Of a stretch of DNA of 64,000 nt, positions 1 to 12,400 are shown piece by piece. Position numbers and translations under genes: made by a program. The stretch comes from Mercenaria mercenaria (taxonomy: Eukaryota; Mollusca; Bivalvia; Venerida; Veneridae). Numbering within the stretch: the first letter of the stretch is position 1; each line of letters starts with the position of its first letter. The notes under the pieces are model-generated. The model ran no database searches. It saw only the letters and a list, made by a program, of their open reading frames with translations, and was not told the origin of the DNA. Location of the stretch: positions 20,272,501 to 20,336,500 of the forward strand of contig NC_069367.1 in assembly GCF_021730395.1 (NCBI RefSeq). The letters are read 5' to 3'.

Positions 1-272
1 CGAGCGGAAGTGTTTGAGATACATTTGAATGCAAGGAAGCTACTGGTGTCATTTTCACTTTTTTCGTATCCGTATAGCCGCAGCTCTCGTTAAAATAAAT
101 TAACTGAATCATTTTTAACAAGGAAGTCAACAGGTTCACATACACGGCCTTGTTTGTCTTACCATCTCATTGACTGTCGCACTGTCCATAAGTCTATCCT
201 TTGGTACATTTAAGGCTGGATATATTTTACAGTTAGCTTAGTTCAAAGAATGTTTCAGCAAATATAAACAAT

Positions 273-440
273 GTACGATGGCGACAGTATGATAGCGAAG
301 CGCGACAGACTGTCACCATTGTAGTGTCGCTCTTAGCCATCGTACTGTCGCGCTTCGCCATCGCACTGCCGTGTTGTCACCATCGTACTGTCGCGCTTCG
401 CCATCGTACTGTCCTGCTTCGCCATCGTACCGTCGTACCT
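273..440. repeat. Short tandem and inverted repeat, ~20-bp unit
   Basis: Copies of a unit close to GCCATCGTACTGTCGCGCTT recur with small changes. The first stretch (about 273-310) holds the unit in reverse orientation and the rest holds it directly, so the block can fold back on itself. No gene is visible in 1-3190 apart from short chance ORFs. Confidence 0.7.
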
Positions 441-1239
441 TCGCGTTCACAGGGAGCAACCGCTGGCCCTAACGGAACACCGTAGTTGACACGGATATAC
501 ATTTTTACACCACAATTACAAGAGCAGAATAAATACTCAAAATGTGCGTATTTTTCCCATTTTACTCATTACAATGTTTATTGTGACAAGACCTTCATTG
601 AAATTCGTTTACCATATAATTCTGGATACAAATATATCTGGCTTTCCACAAGGTGTTTCTCCTCGTGTCTGCCTCCTTATATAATATGTATTCCACTCTT
701 TTCGTACTAAGTCCAGTTTCTGCTGAATAAGTTGCATAAAGCAGAATCTAACGCAACTTCTGCAAGAAAAAACACGAAAACAATTATAACTGAGAAAAAG
801 AAATACAAAAAGTGAAATTGGCATGTTTGTTTTGCAGCGCAACCATGTATTGTCCCCAGAAAATGACACATAAATACATACATTTACAAAATAAGTTTTT
901 TTTCTGTCCAATAAACCCTATTTTTAAATAAGCATGCGCGGATCCAGTCGACTGTCCAGCGACATCATCTGATTCTTTCAACGTAAAGCAACTGAGAAAT
1001 ATGCTGACAATTATCTAATGTACTAAGTAACAGTCATGATACATAGTGACTTGCTAGAGATTATTGGAGGACGGGAGTGTGGGGAATTACATGCTAATCA
1101 AGTAACTCCAAAATGGATTAATAATTACACTGCTACATATTTTAAACTCCATGCATATCACAGAATGGGTGTCGAAAAAAGGATTAATATGGACAGCGCT
1201 TTAAAAAATGTCATCTTTTACCGTGCCATGCTTATCATA

Positions 1240-1330
1240 GATTGGGATTGAAATGTCCAAGGAGGGGTCGAAATGTCCAAGGAACACCGCAAGTTGGGGT
1301 TGAAATGTATCGAGGTCGAATTTACGGTCT
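1240..1330. repeat. GAAATGTCCAAGG-type short repeat
   Basis: GTCGAAATGTCC-like units occur three to four times in under 100 bp. The 156-codon ORF across this stretch and the next is built from repeat sequence, shows no protein family, and is not called as a gene. Confidence 0.5.
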
Positions 1331-1429
1331 CTCGAAATGTCTTGCAAGCATCTGCACAAGTCTAACCGGAAGGCGAAATTACGATATTAAAACATCGTGT
1401 TTTAGCAGTTTCGCTTTTACAGTTGAGAG

Positions 1430-1585
1430 GACGATAACGCGAAAACAGGATGCAAAAATATCGCGCTATCAATATCGTGTTTTCGCGTTTTCGCCATACT
1501 TACCACGAGGGCGAAAACACGAAAAGACGATGGCAGATTGGGGGCGAAAATGCGAAAACACGATATTAACAGCGCGCAGTCGCGA
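1430..1585. repeat. Foldback of TATCGTGTTTTCGCG-type repeat
   Basis: ATATCGTGTTTTCGCGTTTT near 1480 is matched in reverse complement by GCGAAAACACGATATT near 1550, with a further GCGAAAACACGAAAA copy between them. This looks like a decayed foldback element. Confidence 0.55.
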
Positions 1586-1944
1586 TAGTTTTTGTTTCGT
1601 ATTTTCACTCGATTTTTTACCAATATGCGATTTGCTTATCTGTATTTTCATGGAACGCCGTTTTTGCAATATAGCTGGCATAGATAATTTTCAGGCAGCA
1701 ATTTACCGATAACAGTAAAAATAATTGGCTTGGATACTGTTTTAGATATGTTTGAAAGGTGACAGCAATAAATTATTGTTTTTATTTTGAAAATTTTGAA
1801 TTTCATTTTCGTCAGTGTCCGTTAATTTTATTTTTTGGAAACAACCCGGAAAACAATAATATTTTGATATGCAATACCTACCAACAACAACCACCCCTCT
1901 CCGACGCTATGCCGTCAGCACATTATCCAATCGAAGATTATTGA

Positions 1945-3190
1945 TATCCACGCTCATCCAATTAAAGAGTCGCATAGATTTAATTCGGAATACCACACAT
2001 ACATCCATAACAATTTCTGGTCTGTAGATCTATAACTCCTTTTGACTTGTTTCATCCTTGAATGCACTTAATTGCAGGACCAGTTTACAGCACATCCCTG
2101 CATGTCTCTTAATACTGATTAGCAAGAGTTGTTCAGATCTATGAGTGAAAGCTGTTTCTTGATTATTTTTTTTTTAATTTCAGCTTGAATTCTTCACCAT
2201 GTACATTGCTGTACAGTATCCAACAGTCCTTGGCAAGGTTTTATTTTTAAATTGTCAATATATAAACAGAAGAATACTACTTAGGTAGCACATTTGAAAT
2301 GACCAACCAAGACGGTTGGTTTTTCATACTGAAATGTTTATAAATTGTTGTTGATTTATTGATTATGATTATTTCTTATCTGTATTTTCTATGCCGCTAA
2401 GAACAAGTTTACCTGACAGAGGAATATATATATATATATTCACACAAAGTATGGTTTCTATGAAACCAAAATGAATTAAATATTTAAAACTTTCATTAAA
2501 ATAACCATTAATTTAAAACGCGCTGTAGACAGAGAAAAACATATAAATATGCATTTTGATTTACTTTGTCCATTCTAAAAAGTGATTCGTTGTAAATACG
2601 CACGCCAAAACTGTTAAGACTTCAACATCTTTTTAATGCTCAAATTGCAGCGAACATCTTCCTAAGACAAATATACACAGTCAAACAAACATTACTGTTT
2701 ATCTTTTCATACTATTTACCACTTTTAAACTATTGTAGATTGCGCTATAAAATAGATAAGTCAAATATTAAAGCGAATGGTTTTACCCCCTCAAATACAC
2801 ATCAGTAACAAAAATTGCTATCTTTTATACTTCATGCTTGATAATTCATTTATTATGTTCATAATTATAGTCGTATCATTTGTAAAAAAAAAAAAAGCTT
2901 TCCTCTGTTGAAATTAACTATGTTTCCCTCTGCATATTGCTGCAGCATTTTATAAGTGTATTTGATTTAACACAAACGTTTATTACACATCTTATGTAGG
3001 ACAAGATTAGCATATATATTGTTAACATTTACGTAATGATAACCTAGGACTGAATGCTTATTGATAAGCATGGACAGACTGAGTTAACATTTTTACCGCA
3101 TGAAAGCGAAATATTCACTTAGACATTTTGTTTTTAATGACTGACGTCAGAAAAGTTCAAAGTCTTAAGTAAAGAGATACCGAGCGTGAA
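1945..3190. other. Upstream AT-rich flank of MCT-A
   Basis: No coding region, RNA gene or repeat array is evident. The promoter of MCT-A should lie here, but no convincing core-promoter element can be picked out. Similarity to the MCT-B upstream sequence starts only at about 3198, right after an AG, which could mark a 5' UTR splice acceptor in both genes. The MCT-A side lacks a good pyrimidine tract. Confidence 0.4.
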
Positions 3191-3227
3191 TGCGTAGTGT
3201 TTGCGTGAACCAGTTCTAGAGCCGGAA

Positions 3228-3417
3228 ATGTCTGAGAGACCAGATGGAGGATGGGGATGGATAATTGCCATAGCAATGCTTTTCACTTGTTTAATTGTAG
3301 ACGGAGTGAAATATTCGTTTGGTATAATGTTTGTAGAACTAGTGGAAACGTTTCAGAAGAGTAAAAGCGAAACATCGTGGATTATGTCTATCCAAGTTGG
3401 AGCATCGTTGCTATCAG
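3228..3417 (+). CDS. MCT-A exon 1 (start codon, TM1, start of TM2)
   Basis: Codes residues 1-63, beginning MSERPDGGWGW, the TM1 hallmark of the family. Donor G|GTAAGT, phase 1. It is almost identical to MCT-B exon 1, including a long run of shared synonymous positions. The following intron, about 8.3 kb, is the longest of the gene and full of repeats. Confidence 0.88.
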
Positions 3418-6400
3418 GTAAGTGTGTTTATAAAACATACGTGTTATTCAACTTAACGATTGAAGTTAACAACTATTCTTGGAATTTTTAAAAGGATCGC
3501 ATAAAGGGACCGCACATTAGGATAGCATTGCGACTTTATAAACTCTTGTGTCAGTTGCATTGATGTATTTTTGGACGGATTGTCGAAGACAATTCCGTCC
3601 AGTGGAATCACAATAATAAACGAATTTCGTCTTAATCGATTTTTTGATAACCCCCATATATTTCACACTCCGCCGAGAGAAACTAGTTCTCAAATGGCAG
3701 CATATAGAACAACTGAAATTACTACGCTTCACTGCGCGTTTTAAATGATGCAAACGATTAGTGTAGCAAACGATGTGCCCGCTGACAATAAACTAAGCAC
3801 GCTTTATATACGAGACAGTGTTCTTATCGATGGAAGAAGGACATTTCATTGAAGATTTTACATCAATGGAATTCACAAATAAATTAGCTGTACTAAAATA
3901 AATCAGAATTTAGGGGGAAGTACAGGATCGGATATTTGTTATTTTTAATCACCACAAAGAAGTGAAATAGAATAATAGAACTTTGATAAATGCTTTTGAT
4001 AATCAAAATAAGTAAAAGACTTTTCCAATATGATACTTGAAATTTTTTTAAGAAAGGAATTTATTATAAATTTGCAACACGGTAATCAGTTATCTGTGTA
4101 AGCCAAAGTCTGATCGTCCCTCCTATAATTAGTGACCTTAAATGTGTTTCAGTACTGTTCCCTATGGTATTATTGTTTGATGTATACATGTATTTGGTAT
4201 TTGCCCAATAGTTATTATAAAATGTATGATTGTTTTGTAATAATGTGTATGTGTCTATATGCACATATGTGCAGTCTGATCATGATAGTCTGCATTGTTC
4301 ATATTTAATCATTAAATTCACAATGAACATAGAAATTTGGCAAGGAAATGGTTACACTGTTGTAAAAAAACGTAAAAGACATTTACTAGTTTAACAGTCC
4401 CAACAGAAAAGGGACATGTTTGATCTCGGACCTGACAGAGTCAATTCATTCAAAGACAATCCGTCCTCAAAATGCTTTGATTTACAATCACATCACAGGT
4501 ATCTTTTGTCACACACAGGGGCGTGGCCATTTGTTTTTACCTTAGAGCAACAATTTGGACAAATATAGTAGACAGTCAAACCCGTAATTATCACATCCCA
4601 AATATTAAAGCTCTAGAGAAAAGGTTTTTTTAAAGTCTGATAGCTGAAAACCCATTTTTTACCAAAAAAGACCGTTGAAACGGAACCATTTTAACAATTT
4701 TGACTTTGTTCTCAGGTGAGCTAATAATTCATTCTAGCTCTCACACCATTTTTTCGCCATTTGTTCAACGGAAGGCAATGAAAACGCCTTCGTATGCCGT
4801 TTACTTACCCTCGCGGATTTTGTCATGCGCAAGCGTTTTTCTTTAAAGATGTCATGTAAAAAGTGCTGAAGAATAACGATCGATAGAAAGAATAAGGTGT
4901 ACATAAATTCAAATTCAACGAATCTGTAAATGACTTTGGCTGAGGACATCAACATACCAAACGATATGTCCAGCATCAGAGCATATATCTGTTTTCATAC
5001 CAGAAATGTTTTTTTCCGTTGAATGTTTTAAAATGAAAGGAAAAATGTCATATTCTTTAAAGAAAAAAGAAAACAAAGAAAAAAAAACTGCGTCGAATAT
5101 AAACTCACTAGAGAACAGTGACCTTTGTTAAATGTTAACATGCCCTATCGGCTTCTGACACTATATGTCATCAAGTGTATAGAAATCAGTCAGCGCACAC
5201 GTTATCAACTATGACATATAATCACTCGACCCCTACAATAGTCTTTATCCATTTTTGAACAGTGACGTTGGTTTTGTCTTGAAGAGGACTATGTAAAAGC
5301 ACCTTTGAATGTGCTGGCTCTATATAAATCTGAAATAATAATCTCCTAGATCCCTCAAAATTGATATTGTTGTCGCCTATCAGCTTATTACAAATACTTT
5401 TGACTTATTAAGTTCTGCAAGTGTGAAAGAAACATTGTTCTACTATGTAGAATTTTATTAAACCATACATTTTCAGGGCATCATTATATCTGGTGGCAAT
5501 TCAGCAAATAAAAATATAGGGTCGTTGCTCGAATTTTTTGTTGGAATGAGTCGACAATAAAGGTTCACCGATCATTTTCACAACGGACTTCTATGGGAAA
5601 ATCGCACTTCTAGCGATATGCGTACAGAATAAAATCCTATGGGTATTTTAATGAAACTTTTCAAAGTTTTAGAGTTACATTTTTTTAATGGTATGGCTAA
5701 AATCAAATGTATAGGTCTATGTGCTTATTTTTTCATCATTCGTGAAATATCATTTGAAGTCCTTACATTGCTACAAATTACTTTACACGAAAACCTTTCT
5801 GTTATAAAAACTTCATACACAGAATATAATAGATTCCCGGAAACATTTATGCTACCTGTACAGTGAATACCAGGCATTATTCTTGGTTTACCGGATAAAT
5901 GAAGGCGTCACATCCGGTTGATTAAATTTGAAGATCTTTCTTAGGTTGTGCCATGTCCTGGATGCCTTATTCTCTCCTGCAGACAAAGCTTCTAATAATA
6001 TTATTATCATATGACGCATTTACTACAAAGAAGTATTACAAAATGAACTGAAACATACAAAAACTTACCAGTTATCACAACTAGGTGAGGAAACTATTGC
6101 AAAAGTCATGCAAGTCAATGTATAAATTTTAATTTAGCACTTGACGACAGTCAAATGAAGTTCCCTACTCTTTATTGGATCCCTAAACTTCACAAAACTC
6201 CATATAAAGCTCGATTCATTGCTAATTAAACCTTTAATATGTACTACAAAAACATTTCTGTACTTTTGACTTCTTGTCTTACTACAGAAGTATTGCTCCA
6301 AGGTATATGAGAACTCGGGTGATAATCAGTTTTGGTCCATCAAGAACTCTTTAAATGTTTTCAAAAAGCTAAAAAAAAAACAAACACTTCAAATGTTTGA

Positions 6401-9400
6401 CGATAAATACTAAAGATTTTTCTATTCTTTATACTCATTTACCACATAATCTTATTAAAGACAAACTTGTAGCTTTGATTGAGAAAACATTTGCAAGAGA
6501 AAACGTTAATTATCTGGCATGCAATGAAACTAGAGCATTCTTTTCTAACAGTGCATTTAAGAGATACAACCTATGGAATTGTGATCAGGTTTGTGAAGCT
6601 CTAAAGTTTCTACTAGATAAAATATTTATCAAATTTGGCAATAAAACTAAAACTTACAGACAAGTAATTGGTATCCCTATATCCCTATGGGAACCAACTG
6701 CACCGCCTCCACCCCACCCTCATTGCTGATTTATTCTTATACTGTTATGAACGAGGTTGCATGCTTAGTTTATCCACTTAGACACAATTTGAAATTATTG
6801 AAGCTTTAAATGGAACCTCAAGGTATCTTGATGATATTTTAAATATGGAATTTTTCAGAAATGGTCAAATATATTTACCCAAAAGAGTTACAGCTTAATA
6901 AGGCTAATACTTCAGATTTAGAAGCGTCATTTTTGGATTTAAATTTAACAATTGTAAATACTAATTTAGAAACGAAATTATATTATAAAAGGGACGATTT
7001 TAATTTTGAAATTGTCAACTTTCCCCATCTTGATGGAGATGTTCCTCGAGCAACATCATACGTGTCTATATTTCACACTTATTCGTCTTGCAAGAGATTG
7101 CTCAAAGATATATGTAGATGATTTTAATGACAGAAATCTTCTTATCACCAAAAAATTGTTACAACAGGGTTACCGTTATCATATGCTTCGGAAAGCTTTT
7201 AGTAAATTTTACTACAGATCGTCGAAACTGTTAGAAAAATACAATACGAACCTTAAAACACTTTTAAAACCCGGAATACTATGATTATGTAGTTTATAAA
7301 ATTGGGAAAATAAAACAAAATTTTATTTCATTCAAATATTTGTAAAATTGGTCAAAAAGTTTATCAAAAGAGAATACGATGCGAAAATCGTGAAACACAG
7401 TGCATGTTTAGTGATGGATCCCTCTACAATTAAATGCTACGCTTTCGTATTTGATGGTACGATGACTAATATAGTGTAAGACTCCATGATGCTTTTCTCC
7501 TAAATCCTACATACAACGGACGGAGGGAGTTGTCTTTTGTCTAACAGTTTTCTTAGTCGTGCCCTTAAAAGTTAGGCTCTTGTTGCTCTGACTTCAGACA
7601 GGTTGTTGAGTACATTAGTGTAATTAAACCTTAGATTTACCTTAATTTTATGTTTTGTTTTATTTATCTGTTATTTTTGCGCTAATCTAAGAGCCTTTCT
7701 CAGCGGGGATTTTATTTACATTGTGTTGTTTAACTTGTTGAAAATAGGGTAATTGCGAGGTTGGCATGTCCTAAACGCGTTTAAACCCCCCAGTTTCCTT
7801 TATATAGGTTACTGACTGTTCCAAGGCGGTGCCCCTACTTTCAACTGGTTGTTTTGTCTAGCTTGTATTGTCTGTTGCGTATGTTTTCTTGTTTGTTGTA
7901 AGCGTTTTTCGACCTCCTCACTCCCCCTTTTACCTTCTCCTTTCCCTTGCATTTACGCTACTTTTTGCATCCCCTCCCCCTTTATTCAAAGTCAGTTTTC
8001 GTGGCTCCCCCATGTTTTGGCAGCCTGTATCCTAAGACGGTACTTGATTGTTTTTTCCTACTTGTGTGGGTGCGTTTGTCTGCTTGCGAGTCTATAACGG
8101 TGCCCTACTGTTTTCTTATGTGTTGCTTGTTCGTTTTTCTATGTTATTCAGTTGACCGTAGTTGTGTGTTTATCTTTTGTACATGAGTGTCTGCGCTATC
8201 GTGGTTTACGTTGTAGTGTGACTGTTATTAAAGAACATGGCATTCCCTTGTATATTCTTCCTTGTTCGACCATCCCCTTCGGGTTCATCCCCCTCCCCCG
8301 GCCCCATTTTGCCCCTTACCATATCCTTCCCGTCCATCTATATTTAGCATAAATTATATGTACTTGTTGGTTGTTTGAAGCAACCTGTCTGAAATATTTT
8401 TCCATTACAGCTTCTTTTTGTTGTGGGTCAACTATGCAAATGCGTGGCTCTTGGGCTGTGTTTTGGTGCTCTGTGTTTCCGAGAAATCTACCCTTACCTA
8501 TTATCTTCTGGAGATGGTTTACTGTAACAGTTACATTAGTGAATGCACTACATAATGTCATATGTTTTCACTTTTTGCAACAGTAATCTGTATCCCTACA
8601 TTTGATTATGATACAATGTTACGACGTTTAAAAATGCTAAGAATATGAAAAGTTGTCCATATTGAGGAATTTACAACAAAATTTCTTAATTATCTAAAAC
8701 GTCAAAATTTTAAACTTACTAATAATACAATGATTATGTCTCTAACTAGACAAAACAAAAGCGAAAAAAAGGATTTAGGATATTTAGACACTTTTTTCTT
8801 CTTAAAAAAAATCACAACAGGGACATAACGCTATATGTTAGTCTTGCGACGATATATTCCTTTCAGCTAGTTTAATAATAAATTTTGTTTAAACAACATT
8901 CTAATGTATTTGCTAACATTTACCATATCATTTGTTAGGAAGGATAAGAGTAAGCTATTACTGCTTTTGAAACGCTTCAAAACATAAACAAGACAAGAAC
9001 GCAGTCCCGTCTGTCAGGAACAAAACAAGAACAAGACAAGAACAAAGTCCCGTCAACGCAGGCCCGTCAAAACAGGAACAAGACAAGAACGCAGTCCCGG
9101 CAAAACAGGAACAAGACAAGAACGCAATCCCGTCAACGCAGTCCTGTCAAACAGGAACTAGAAAAAACGCAGGCCCGTCAAAACAGGAACAAGACAAAAA
9201 CGCAATCCCGTCAAAACATGAACAAGAAAAGAAAGCAGTTCCGTCTAACAGGAACAAGAAAAGAACGCAGTCCCGGCAAAACAGGAACAAGACAAGAACG
9301 CAATCCCGTCAACGCAGTCCTGTCAAACAGGAACTAGAAAAAAACGCAGGTCCGTCAAAACAGGAACAAGACAAGAACGCAATCCCGTCAAAACATGAAC

Positions 9401-12400
9401 AAGAAAAGAAAGCAGTTCCGTCTAACAGGAACAAGAAAAGAACGCAAACTTGTCAAACTGGAACAAGACAAGAACGCAATCCCGCCAAAACAGGTACAAG
9501 AAAAGTCCCGTCAACGCAGGCCCGTCAAAACAGGAACAAGACCAGAACGCAGTCCTGTCAAAACAGGAGCAAGAAAAGAACGCAGTCCCGTCAAACAGGA
9601 ACAAGAAAACAACGCAGTTCCGTCTAATTGGAACAAGAAAAGAACGCAATCCCGTCAAACAGGAACAAGAGAAGAACGCATTCCTGTCAAAACATGAGCA
9701 AGACAAGAACGCAATCCCGTCAACTGTCCTGTCAAACAGGAACAAGAAAAGAAGGCAATCCCGTGAATCAGGAATAAGACAAGAACGCAATCCAATCTAA
9801 ACAGGAACAAGACAAGAACGCAATCCCGTCAAAACATGAACTAGAAAAGAACGCAGTCCCGTCAAACAGGAACAAGAAAAGAACGCAGTCAAGTCTAATA
9901 GGAAAAAGAAAAAAAACGCAATATCGTCTAACCCAGGCCTGTCTAAACAGGAACAAGACAAGAATGCAATTACGTCAAAACAGGAACGAGAAAAGAACGT
10001 AGTCCCGTCAAACAGGAAAATGACAACAACGCAATTCCGTCAAACAGGGACAAGACATGAACGCAATCCCGTCAAAACGGGAGCAAGACAAGAACGAAAT
10101 CCGGTAAAAACAGAAACAAGACAAGAACGCAATCCCGTCAAACAGAAACAAGAAAGAACGCATCCATTTAAACAGGAACAAGACAAGAATGCTATCCCGT
10201 CAAAGCAGGAACGAGACAAGAACACATGCCCGCCAAACAGGAATAAAATAAGAACGCAGGCCCGTCAAACAGGAACAAGACAAGAACGCAATCCCGTCAA
10301 ACAGGAATAAGAAAAGAGGACATTCCCGTCAAACAGGGACAAGACAAGAACGCAGTCCCGTCCAGACATGAACAAAACAAGAACACAATCCAATCAAAGC
10401 GGGAACAAGACGAGAACGGAACGCATGCAAGTCGAAACAGGAATAAGACAATGACGCAATACCGTCAAAACAGGAACAAGACAAGAGAGCAGGCCCGTCA
10501 AACAGGAATAACACAAGAACGCAGGTCCGTCAAAACAGGAACAAGACAAGAATGCAATCCCGTCAAAACAGGGGAACAAAACAAGAACGCAGGCCCATCA
10601 AACAGGAACAAGAAAAGAACGCATTCCTGTCAAACAGGAACAATATAAGAACGCAGTCTCGTCAAACAGGAACAAGAGAAGAATGCAATCTCGTCAAAAC
10701 AGGTACAAGATAAGAACGCAGTCCCGTCAATCAGGCACACGAAAAGAACGCGATCCCGTCAATCAGGAGCAAGACAAGAACGCAGTCCCGTCAAGCGCGG
10801 ACCATTTTATTTGTCTGTGGGTCGTTCAATATTTATCTTAATATCTCTCATGTACGTTAATCCTTCTGTTTTTATTGTATATTTATCCGTTAAGTTTGTT
10901 CTATATGAATACTTTATGTATATTCCCTGTGTTTTCATGAAATTCTTACGCATATAGCTATGACAGAATATACAGAGCCACGTGCTCATATTCTAGTGTC
11001 GGTTCACAGACACTAGGAAGGTAGATGTTTTCCGTTTGTCAGAATTCAATCACTTTCTTTATAAAATTTAGTTTAACACTTTAGGTTAGTTTTATGATTT
11101 TAGCTAGGGTTCTTTCAAAAACAAAACTTGGACATTAGAGGTTAAATGATAATTCTAAATTCTATTTTGAATGTGATGTTTTCCTTTGTATACAAAATAA
11201 ATAAATTTAGCGTACAAAACTTTGAACTTTAAGGAATCGCATTACAGTTGTTCCGTATGAAATAGATGGAAGTCCAAATCTGTTCTCAAATAAAAGTCGG
11301 GCAAAAAATCACTTCATAATGAAATGTACGGAGTCTATAGGGCAATTGTGTCATTTTCTTATCCCGATGCTGACAGCCTGTCATAGATATATTTTCAAAG
11401 AAATTAAACTTGGTCCTTAACCTTGTTCTATCGTCTCCCATTTCTGCCAACTTTTTTTAACGTAATAGAATTAGTCCTTATAACGTTTTTTTTGTGTGTG
11501 TTGTTTTATGTTTCCTTTAACTTTCCCATGCAGGTTCTTTTTCGTTATTATTCAAAACTCCCCATTTCAAGACTAAGTACTGTGCCAGGCTGAATATGAA
11601 GTCTCTGGCGCAATGGCTCATATCATTTATCGCATCAAAAATTGTTTATAATTTATTGAACAATGATTTTCCATTCAGTAAAGCTATATTTAAATTCTTC
11701 GATCATTTTACAGGTCCAATCGTAGCTGCTTTGGTAAATCGATTTGGATGTAGACCGATAGCGTTGGTAGGGACTATAACATGTTTTACAGGATTTTTGG
11801 CAAGTGCGTTTGTCCGGACCATATATGTTATGTATGTAACATTTGGATTTTTGGCAGGTAAGGTTTTCCTATGATTATTCAATAGTAACTGTGTGCATAA
11901 TATCTTTACTTTAATTCTTTATTATCAGTTTAACAGCATTAATTTATTAAAATAAAACTAAAAGATATAAACAAGATAGTGAAAGGTTTTCCCGCCGCTT
12001 CATGTGCAGGTGGCGGGGTTAATCTCTCATCGAGACACATTCTTATCTTAAGATACACGAGTGCAGCATTACTTATTATTATATGTTCTAAAAATAACCT
12101 AAATTCTATTGACCGACACCACTCAACATCTTTCAAAATATATTTCATGTTTAATGGTTAGTGGGTTTTAAAAACAGAATGGAAGTTATTTATTATTACA
12201 AACCAGTTATTGGCTCTTGAGCCATTGGATATGATGTGATATTTACCGGAAGACGGCAATATTGATATCCAATGGCTCAAGAGTCAATAATTATATAATA
12301 TTAACTGACATGTTCATCACATCATGGATTTACGGAGTAGGGCTGCACGTGTAAGTATAATTTTCAGAAGCAGCTGGTTGGCATAAAGAAGGTATAGTAC

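Noticed and set aside
1242-1712. 156-codon ORF
   Set aside because: Crosses two repeat blocks, has no recognisable domain and is mirrored by ORFs on the other strand.
3201-3227. Earlier start for MCT-A giving MREPVLEPEM
   Set aside because: The codon at 3201 is TTG, and the paralogue starts at the ATG aligned with 3228.
9395-9800. ORFs of 100-122 codons in both orientations
   Set aside because: Translate the 33-bp minisatellite; no start, splice or family support.
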